From the NCBI GenBank assembly GCA_036583965.1, contig JAZBQD010000030.1:82154800-82218799 (forward strand): a stretch of DNA of 64,000 nt, given 5' to 3'. Positions within the stretch are counted from its first letter, which is position 1, and the number at the start of each line of letters is the position of its first letter. Below are positions 62,001 to 64,000 of the stretch, piece by piece. This DNA is from Prunella strophiata (Eukaryota; Chordata; Aves; Passeriformes; Prunellidae). The translations under genes and the position numbers were made by a program. Under the pieces are notes generated by a model. It did not search any database. It worked only from the letters and a program-made list of their open reading frames with translations, and was not told the origin of the DNA.

Positions 62001-64000
62001 TGCTCCCATCTGTGCAGTATGCCATGTTCTGTGGATGGCAGAGGCTTATTCCAGAAGGAGCCAATATAGGGTAAAACTTCTTGTTGCTTTTGCTTCCACA
62101 GTTCTTTAATAAGAAAACAATACTTACTTTTGTTGTTGTTGTTTTTCTTTGAAGGGAGCCTCTTACTGACTGCCTGAAGGATGTGGATCTGATCCCCCCG
62201 TTTAACAGAATGTTGCTGGAAGTAACTTTTGGGAAGTTGTACGCGTGGGCTATTCAGAATGTCCGGAACATCTTGCTAGATGCTAATGCAAAGTTTAAAG
62301 AGCTAGGTGAATCTCGTTGCTGTTTTCTGTGGAGAAAACTGTTTTACATTAATATTGCTTTGTTTTTTAAGTTCCCAGTAATTAGGATGTTGAAATCAGT
62401 TCCCTTGATTTGCGTTGAGAATTGCTTTGACTTTGTTTCTGTGTGTTGTTCCAACCTTCTCACCTTGACCCTGCATTAACTCACTTTTCAATGTTTGAGT
62501 ATAGTGCTGATTTCCCAGCAACAGGTGATTGATTACTCATTAGTAACATTTTAGCATTATAATACAAATTAGTCAGGTTCTTGGAACTTCTGCTTTTACG
62601 TTCTCAAAGCCAAGCAAGAAATAAAAAATAATTTAAACCATCCATTGTAGCTCCCAAATGCCAGCTGACTTTGTTGTTTAATTATGTTTGAACCAGGTCT
62701 GCAGCCTGTTCCTCTTCAAACAATTACTAATGAGAATCCAGCAGGACCAAGTCTTGGGACGATTCCACAAGCACGTTTTCTGCTGGTCATGCTGAACATG
62801 TTGACGCTGCAGCATGGTGCCAATACCTTGAGCCTGCTCCTCAATTCTGGCATGCTGGCCTTGACACAAACCACACTACGGCTGATAGGTACAGCTCTTC
62901 TTTCTTACTTGGAGGAAAGCATTTGCTTTACAAATCTCCTGCGTTTTTTACCTGTTGATGTACCCAAATTATGGAATTACCTGGCTGCCTGAAGGTAGTG
63001 CTTAATGCTATTTACCTTTACCTTGATACGGAAACCACATCTGCAAGCATGATTGAGGAGGTGGTTAATTTAATTGCAGCCTTTATTCAGTCTTTGTTTT
63101 TTAATTAAGTGTTTGCTTTGACCATCCTTTGCTAAAATTCCAGTTAATGTGTAGTTTTGATGGAACTGTTGCAAATAAATTAAAAATGGAGAGTTTAAAA
63201 TTAAAGTAGTAAAAACTGCCTACTCTCTACTCTCCATTTCTATTTGTTCTACATAGGAAAAATGTCCCCAGTCTGCATATTTAAGCTTGAAGCTTTCATT
63301 GTTCTGTTATGGAAGTTCTCTGGTGTGTTTTGCTATGATTCCAATTGTCATGGGGTTTTTTTTTCTCTTTGTTTTCTTACATAATAGCAAACATTTGTTC
63401 TTGTAACTTGTGTTTAACTGGAGTGTGCACTGAAAGTTTTTCAAAAAAATTCCATTTGCAGAACCATTCAGCCAATTGAGTCATCATTATTAATGTCTCT
63501 TATTTGTCACTTGTTTTTTCATTCAAAATTAAGTATTTCAATTCCTGTGCATTCAAAACCTTTACACCTCCGTTTTCTAAAAGGTCATTTGACTTATCAC
63601 TTGCTAGTCAGCTTTGCTGTTTGTTACTGCTTTTATATTACAAAGTTTATATACCTGTAAGTTTACATGTGACAAAGGTACATTTATACATCTATAGCTG
63701 GAGTTAATCTCTTTCATGTTTTTTTTCCTTGTTAGGACCCAGTTCTGATAATATTGAAGAGGATATGATTGCCTCTTCTCATGGGGCTTCTGCCACGGTC
63801 CTAGAAGAGTCAAGAAAGGAAACTACACCTGTTCAGCTCCCTGTTTCTGGACCAGAGCTGGCAGCCATGATGAAAATTGGTACCAGAGTGGTGAGAGGGG
63901 TTGACTGGAAATGGGGTGATCAGGTACAACTTCTTTAATACAGGTTTTGGGTGTGTTATTATTTAAAGTCTCTGTTCAGTGGACTGTCTGTGAAGTTTCT
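14180..64000 (+). CDS. HERC2: HERC2, 5' part (exons 1-36), E3 ubiquitin ligase; runs off the right edge
   Basis: Giant HECT-type E3 ubiquitin ligase. In other vertebrates it supports RNF8/UBC13 assembly at double-strand breaks, controls XPA and BRCA1 levels, and binds NEURL4 and p53. The call rests on translating 35 consecutive coding exons, each bounded by AG and GT, with phases that join to about 1886 codons colinear with the known protein. Order: N-terminal helical region; RCC1-like propeller 1 (about 421-790); linker; cytochrome-b5-like domain (about 1205-1285); helical region; basic-acidic linker (about 1545-1605); start of the MIB/HERC2 domain (from about 1862). The remaining roughly 60% (ZZ, DOC, RLD2, RLD3, HECT) is outside the window. 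Exon 1 is non-coding, as in mammals. Oddity: one extra base in exon 27 breaks the frame. The first three coding introns are long and the rest are short. Confidence 0.97.
14380..15075 (+). other. HERC2: HERC2 intron 1
   Basis: The first half is the tail of the CpG island and the second half is ordinary AT-rich sequence. The acceptor is TTCTGTAG ending at 15075; a second AG three bases on (15078) could be used instead and would change only the 5' UTR. Nothing else recognisable. Confidence 0.7.
15076..15195 (+). CDS. HERC2: HERC2 exon 2: 5' UTR end and start codon (codons 1-24)
   Basis: Coding starts at 15124; 15076-15123 is 5' UTR without an ATG. The start has A at -3, a good Kozak position. 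Residues read [20 protein letters not shown] then TDLQ, aligning with mammalian MPSESFCLAAQARLDSKWLK. That match decides the start, because the upstream frame has no stop nearby. Donor GTAAGG, phase 0. Confidence 0.95.
21995..22620 (-). mobile_element. CR1 LINE, antisense, in HERC2 intron 2
   Basis: Blocks GATTGGAAGGGACCTTCTGG, AGGTCATCTGGTCCAACTCC, TTGGCACCTTGTGCCAGTGC and TTCATGGCTCTTTGCTGGGC are antisense CR1 3'-region sequence. Diverged and non-coding; antisense to HERC2 transcription. Confidence 0.85.
24529..24551. repeat. T run (23 bases) in intron 2
   Basis: Homopolymer with an AT-rich flank on its left. No adjoining retroelement recognised. Confidence 0.8.
25583..25697 (+). CDS. HERC2: HERC2 exon 3 (codons 25-63)
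   Basis: Reads [20 protein letters not shown] and continues through GELPPRK, nearly identical to the mammalian protein. Acceptor TTTTTAACAG, donor GTATGA. Enters in phase 0 and leaves in phase 1. Confidence 0.97.
27815..28130. repeat. Candidate old avian LTR-type repeat in intron 3
   Basis: Blocks GGTGGGTTGTCAGGTGACCA, GGGAGATCACTTACCCATTG, GGGCAAAATCGACTTAGGG and AAATTAATTTAGTTTAATTT resemble an interspersed family I recall from bird genomes and associate with endogenous-retrovirus LTRs. No open frame is present. Family and orientation are from memory and unverified; boundaries are approximate. Confidence 0.35.
29121..29165 (+). repeat. 26-base tandem duplication in intron 3
   Basis: TGGATTAGATTAATACCTT occurs at 29121 and again at 29147, period 26, with the intervening spacer of the first copy not repeated after the second. 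Confidence 0.85.
32063..32096. repeat. T run (34 bases) in intron 3
   Basis: Pure homopolymer. I checked for a retrocopy poly(A) on the minus strand, but the adjacent sequence has no AATAAA and no gene similarity. Confidence 0.9.
33148..33285 (+). CDS. HERC2: HERC2 exon 4 (codons 63-109)
   Basis: Encodes a charged Lys/Glu segment ([20 protein letters not shown]) followed by ESWVWGKQP. Human has the same K/E cluster and [12 protein letters not shown]. The beginning ([16 protein letters not shown]) diverges most, as expected of a flexible linker. Pyrimidine-rich acceptor ending TCTTCAG, donor GTATCA, phase 1 at both ends. Confidence 0.96.
34816..34875. repeat. 60-base palindrome (30-base arms, one mismatch, no spacer) in intron 4
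   Basis: Arms 34816-34845 and 34846-34875 are reverse complements at 29 of 30 positions (mismatch 34835/34856). Centre ATGCAT; outer arm CACACTTGTGGTTTA against TAAACCACAAGTGTG. It can extrude as a cruciform or fold as a hairpin in the pre-mRNA. No flanking element recognised. Confidence 0.95.
36904..37347 (-). mobile_element. CR1 LINE, antisense, in HERC2 intron 4
   Basis: Starts with TAGAATCATAGAACATGCTG and GGTTGGAAGGGGACCCATGA, then GCCCAACCACCCTCTGAGTG and TCCCTTCAGTCTCCTCCAGG, the reverse complement of the CR1 3' region. 5'-truncated, non-coding. Confidence 0.9.
41407..41626 (+). CDS. HERC2: HERC2 exon 5 (codons 109-182)
   Basis: Reads [20 protein letters not shown], then a helical segment including [20 protein letters not shown] and ends at VDKK. 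Conserved N-terminal helical region of HERC2. Acceptor TCTGATTCAG, donor GTAATA. Phase 1 in, 2 out. Confidence 0.97.
41642..41671 (+). repeat. 15-base perfect tandem duplication after exon 5
   Basis: TTAATCCATTAGAAG twice in a row, starting 15 bases inside intron 5. Confidence 0.95.
43250..43350 (+). CDS. HERC2: HERC2 exon 6 (codons 182-216)
   Basis: Reads [20 protein letters not shown] followed by [14 protein letters not shown]. The [10 protein letters not shown] core is identical to the mammalian protein. Acceptor TTTATTTAG, donor GTAGGT. Phase 2 in, 1 out. Confidence 0.97.
44106..44262 (+). CDS. HERC2: HERC2 exon 7 (codons 216-268)
   Basis: Reads [20 protein letters not shown], then [20 protein letters not shown] and [13 protein letters not shown]; only a few conservative changes from human. 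Acceptor GTTCCTCAG, donor GTAAGT. Phase 1 in, 2 out. Confidence 0.97.
44495..44520. repeat. Hairpin in intron 7 (11-base perfect arms)
   Basis: TTAGCAAAACA (44495-44505), loop ATTG, TGTTTTGCTAA (44510-44520). Confidence 0.9.
44814..44887 (+). repeat. 35-base tandem duplication in intron 7
   Basis: Copy 1 at 44814, copy 2 at 44849, both opening TAGTATGTTTAATAGA; the second has an extra ATAG unit and one substitution, so the copies have already diverged slightly. Confidence 0.9.
45084..45194 (+). CDS. HERC2: HERC2 exon 8 (codons 268-305)
   Basis: Reads [20 protein letters not shown] then [16 protein letters not shown]. Helical, matching the mammalian segment. Acceptor TTTTAAATAG is weak in pyrimidines, donor GTGAGA. 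Phase 2 at both ends. Confidence 0.96.
45301..45334 (+). repeat. 16-base direct repeat, period 18, in intron 8
   Basis: TATGCACCTTTTCACT at 45301-45316 and 45319-45334, perfect. Confidence 0.95.
45532..45703 (+). CDS. HERC2: HERC2 exon 9 (codons 305-362)
   Basis: Reads [20 protein letters not shown], then [20 protein letters not shown] and [18 protein letters not shown]. The end diverges from mammals and the rest is close to identical. Acceptor CTCTTTCAG, donor GTACTT. Phase 2 in, 0 out. Confidence 0.97.
46283..46456 (+). CDS. HERC2: HERC2 exon 10 (codons 363-420)
   Basis: Reads [40 protein letters not shown] and [18 protein letters not shown]. Last exon before the first propeller. Acceptor TCTTTTCCAG, donor GTAATT. 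Phase 0 at both ends. Confidence 0.97.
47079..47267 (+). CDS. HERC2: HERC2 exon 11: start of RCC1-like domain 1 (codons 421-483)
   Basis: Reads [40 protein letters not shown] and [20 protein letters not shown], then DTL. First blade of the seven-bladed RCC1-like propeller, which in HERC2 is a protein-interaction module. Acceptor ATTTCCTAG, donor GTGAGA. Phase 0 at both ends. Confidence 0.97.
47887..48038 (+). CDS. HERC2: HERC2 exon 12: RCC1 repeat (codons 484-534)
   Basis: Contains the RCC1 signature [18 protein letters not shown] preceded by [20 protein letters not shown]. Acceptor GGTTTACAG; the donor is the second GT in GTGTATGT (48039), which keeps the V-P-L-E-E-P join to exon 13. Phase 0 in, 2 out. 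Confidence 0.96.
48853..49010 (+). CDS. HERC2: HERC2 exon 13: RCC1 repeat (codons 534-587)
   Basis: Reads [20 protein letters not shown] and the RCC1 core [20 protein letters not shown] then [14 protein letters not shown]. Acceptor CTTTAAATAG, donor GTGAGT. Phase 2 in, 1 out. Confidence 0.97.
49455..49568 (+). CDS. HERC2: HERC2 exon 14: RCC1 repeat (codons 587-625)
   Basis: Reads [20 protein letters not shown] then [18 protein letters not shown], a standard RCC1 blade. Acceptor TGTTTTGAAG. The donor is GTTAGT, with an unusual T at +3, and is the least canonical in the gene here. Phase 1 at both ends. Confidence 0.95.
50918..51169 (+). CDS. HERC2: HERC2 exon 15: two RCC1 repeats (codons 625-709)
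   Basis: At 84 codons the longest coding exon here. Contains [40 protein letters not shown] and [20 protein letters not shown], the blades most alike between HERC2 RLDs. Acceptor GATTTAAAG, donor GTAATT. Phase 1 at both ends. Confidence 0.98.
52032..52225 (+). CDS. HERC2: HERC2 exon 16: RCC1 repeat (codons 709-773)
   Basis: Reads [40 protein letters not shown] and ends [16 protein letters not shown]. The SWG core lacks the usual following LGHG, as in mammalian HERC2. Acceptor TTCTTATCAG, donor GTAGGT. Phase 1 in, 0 out. Confidence 0.97.
52762..52962 (+). CDS. HERC2: HERC2 exon 17: propeller closure and linker (codons 774-840)
   Basis: Begins [20 protein letters not shown], which closes propeller 1. 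Continues with [20 protein letters not shown] and [16 protein letters not shown], which is helical. Acceptor CATTTATAG, donor GTACCT. Phase 0 at both ends. Confidence 0.97.
53607..53835 (+). CDS. HERC2: HERC2 exon 18 (codons 841-917)
   Basis: Reads [60 protein letters not shown] and [16 protein letters not shown]. Base use shifts sharply: from about 53727 to the end the exon is GC-rich with many CpGs, unlike every neighbouring exon. Acceptor CTTTTTTTCAG, donor GTCGGT. It precedes the shortest intron here (74 bases). Phase 0 in, 1 out. Confidence 0.97.
53910..54034 (+). CDS. HERC2: HERC2 exon 19 (codons 917-958)
   Basis: Reads [20 protein letters not shown] then [20 protein letters not shown] and Q. 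Near identical to mammals. Acceptor GCATTCTTAG, donor GTATGG. Phase 1 in, 0 out. Confidence 0.97.
54446..54624 (+). CDS. HERC2: HERC2 exon 20: charged linker (codons 959-1018)
   Basis: Starts with a highly charged helix ([20 protein letters not shown]), then [18 protein letters not shown] and [11 protein letters not shown]. Probably a solvent-exposed or coiled segment. Acceptor GCTTTTTTAG, donor GTAATT. Phase 0 in, 2 out. Confidence 0.97.
55558..55742 (+). CDS. HERC2: HERC2 exon 21 (codons 1018-1080)
   Basis: Reads [20 protein letters not shown], then [20 protein letters not shown] and [16 protein letters not shown]. The MDQELYS part differs from human LDFEQHS and the flanks match. Acceptor CCACTTAG, donor GTAAGT. 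Phase 2 in, 1 out. Confidence 0.96.
56111..56266 (+). CDS. HERC2: HERC2 exon 22 (codons 1080-1132)
   Basis: Reads [40 protein letters not shown] and [12 protein letters not shown]. Acceptor TTTTATACAG, donor GTAGAT. Phase 1 at both ends. Confidence 0.97.
56522..56707 (+). CDS. HERC2: HERC2 exon 23 (codons 1132-1194)
   Basis: Reads [40 protein letters not shown] and [20 protein letters not shown] then IM. Helical-repeat character. Acceptor TTTGTCTTAG, donor GTATGA. Phase 1 at both ends. Confidence 0.97.
57538..57708 (+). CDS. HERC2: HERC2 exon 24: cytochrome-b5-like domain, first part (codons 1194-1251)
   Basis: Reads [20 protein letters not shown], then the cytochrome-b5-like fold: [20 protein letters not shown] and [18 protein letters not shown] is the classic b5 strand. 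Where b5 proteins carry HPGG this has TQSLTG, so the first haem-ligand histidine is absent; mammalian HERC2 has the same change, so the domain may not bind haem in the normal way. Acceptor ATATGGATAG, donor GTGAGA. Phase 1 at both ends. Confidence 0.97.
57816..57919 (+). CDS. HERC2: HERC2 exon 25: cytochrome-b5-like domain, end (codons 1251-1285)
   Basis: Reads [20 protein letters not shown] then [15 protein letters not shown]. It completes the b5-like domain; H in ESMHAF lies where the second axial histidine region of b5 would be. Acceptor TTTCATTAG, donor GTAAAA. Phase 1 in, 0 out. Confidence 0.97.
58031..58181 (+). CDS. HERC2: HERC2 exon 26 (codons 1286-1336)
   Basis: Reads [40 protein letters not shown] and [10 protein letters not shown]. 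Acceptor CTTTTGTGCAG, donor GTAAGC. Phase 0 in, 1 out. Confidence 0.97.
58782..58997 (+). CDS. HERC2: HERC2 exon 27, frame broken by one extra base (codons 1336-1407)
   Basis: In the frame set by exon 26 it reads [14 protein letters not shown] and meets TAG at 58823-58825. The match to HERC2 resumes at once one base later: [20 protein letters not shown] and on to [16 protein letters not shown], ending in the phase needed by exon 28. The exon is 216 bases; 215 would preserve phase from exon 26 to exon 28. The base in excess is most simply T58823, between ACC and AGT. No splice choice that I could find removes it. Splice sites are otherwise good (TTATTTTAG, GTAAGC). Taken literally it would truncate the protein at about residue 1349, losing the MIB, ZZ, DOC, RLD2, RLD3 and HECT regions. 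I infer an assembly error, a rare allele or recoding. Confidence 0.9.
59849..59981 (+). CDS. HERC2: HERC2 exon 28 (codons 1408-1452)
   Basis: Reads [40 protein letters not shown] and HEDL. It is intact and in frame with exons 29-36, so the gene does not look decayed downstream of the exon 27 break. Acceptor GTTTTCTTAG, donor GTAGGT. Phase 0 in, 1 out. Confidence 0.97.
60078..60205 (+). CDS. HERC2: HERC2 exon 29 (codons 1452-1494)
   Basis: Reads [40 protein letters not shown] and LIK. Acceptor CCTATTAAG, donor GTAAGC. Phase 1 in, 0 out. Confidence 0.97.
60329..60524 (+). CDS. HERC2: HERC2 exon 30 (codons 1495-1560)
   Basis: Reads [40 protein letters not shown] and [20 protein letters not shown], ending in a basic run RKKR. 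Acceptor TCTTTTGTAG, donor GTAAGG. Phase 0 in, 1 out. Confidence 0.98.
61089..61225 (+). CDS. HERC2: HERC2 exon 31: acidic linker (codons 1560-1605)
   Basis: Reads [20 protein letters not shown] then [20 protein letters not shown] and PIKSPK. Acidic, low-complexity and the most divergent coding exon after exon 4; contains SP motifs that could be phosphorylated. Acceptor TTTTTATAG, donor GTAGGA. Phase 1 in, 0 out. Confidence 0.95.
61670..61843 (+). CDS. HERC2: HERC2 exon 32 (codons 1606-1663)
   Basis: Reads [40 protein letters not shown] and [18 protein letters not shown]. Acceptor TTGTTTTGCAG, donor GTGACA. Phase 0 at both ends. Confidence 0.97.
61934..62070 (+). CDS. HERC2: HERC2 exon 33 (codons 1664-1709)
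   Basis: Reads [40 protein letters not shown] and EGANI. Short flanking introns (90 and 84 bases). Acceptor CTTTGACAG, donor GTAAAA. Phase 0 in, 2 out. Confidence 0.97.
62155..62306 (+). CDS. HERC2: HERC2 exon 34 (codons 1709-1760)
   Basis: Reads [40 protein letters not shown] and [10 protein letters not shown]. Acceptor TTTCTTTGAAG, donor GTGAAT. Phase 2 in, 1 out. Confidence 0.97.
62697..62888 (+). CDS. HERC2: HERC2 exon 35 (codons 1760-1824)
   Basis: Reads [40 protein letters not shown] and [20 protein letters not shown] then RLI. Acceptor GAACCAG has a weak pyrimidine tract, donor GTACAG. Phase 1 at both ends. Confidence 0.96.
63736..63923 (+). CDS. HERC2: HERC2 exon 36: start of the MIB/HERC2 domain (codons 1824-1886)
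   Basis: Reads [40 protein letters not shown] and [20 protein letters not shown] then GDQ. G-T-R-V-x-R-G-x-D-W-x-W-G-D-Q opens the MIB/HERC2 domain, a recognition module shared with MIB ligases; its remainder lies to the right of the window. Acceptor TCCTTGTTAG, donor GTACAA. Phase 1 in, 0 out. Last exon in the window. Confidence 0.97.

Larger units (their letters stand above)
53836..64000 (+). other. HERC2: HERC2 introns 18-36 (within this span)
   Basis: Compact part of the gene. Intron 18 is only 74 bases, and introns 24, 25, 28, 32 and 33 are 84-111 bases. The larger ones (20, 23, 26, 27, 30, 31, 34, 35 at roughly 0.4-0.9 kb) are AT-rich without a recognised repeat or exon. Intron 36 begins at 63924 and is cut by the window edge. 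Confidence 0.8.

Noticed and set aside
63924..64000. The HERC2 intronic enhancer of OCA2 (human eye-colour region)
   Set aside because: That element lies in a late intron (86) of human HERC2; this window ends at intron 36.
1..64000. CRISPR arrays, operons, tRNA or rRNA genes
   Set aside because: None seen; the sequence is a vertebrate split gene with LINE repeats, and repeats found are homopolymers, CR1 pieces or single tandem duplications.

Overview
The window is vertebrate nuclear DNA, almost certainly from a bird. It carries several CR1 LINE fragments, some ending in the avian-type octamer tail (ATTCTATG-like). It has one large split gene whose translated exons match vertebrate HERC2 at most positions. 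The species cannot be fixed from the sequence. The AT-rich introns, the abundance of CR1 and the absence of SINEs fit birds; a songbird is possible but not shown.

Layout. Positions 1 to about 14050 form a gene-poor flank in which I could support no exon. It holds single-copy AT-rich DNA and CR1 fragments near 3.2-3.5, 9.75-9.98, 11.0-12.7 and 13.5-13.9 kb. The last of these is a nested, inverted pair. A 41-base T run (14014-14054) ends at the edge of a CpG island (about 14060-14700). This island is the HERC2 promoter and contains the non-coding first exon, which ends at 14379. The start codon is in exon 2 (15124). Three long introns follow (about 10.4, 7.5 and 8.1 kb). From 41.4 kb to the right edge the gene is dense, with exons 5 to 36 separated by introns of 74 bases to 2.6 kb. 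The window ends inside intron 36.

The 35 coding exons (2 to 36) give about 1886 codons, roughly the N-terminal 40% of a protein of about 4830 residues. They cover the N-terminal helical region, the first RCC1-like propeller (about codons 421-790), a long linker, the cytochrome-b5-like domain (about 1205-1285), a helical region with a basic/acidic segment, and the first residues of the MIB/HERC2 domain. The ZZ, DOC, RLD2, RLD3 and HECT regions lie beyond the right edge. HERC2 is a HECT-type E3 ubiquitin ligase acting in DNA double-strand-break signalling, nucleotide excision repair control and centrosome and protein-quality pathways.

The most notable observation is in exon 27. One base too many sits between the codons for Q-T and S-Q-I-H. 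This puts a TAG stop in frame at 58823-58825, while the protein match continues in the +1 frame, and the exon length is one base off the phase required by its neighbours. It is either an assembly or allele defect or, less likely, a +1 recoding site; its layout (NNC, stop, +1) resembles the antizyme shift site. Other points of interest are a 60-base palindrome with one mismatch in intron 4, a cytochrome-b5-like domain without the first haem-ligand motif, a CpG-rich patch in exon 18, and several small perfect tandem duplications. I found no undescribed multi-gene system; this is an ordinary vertebrate gene locus with some local oddities.
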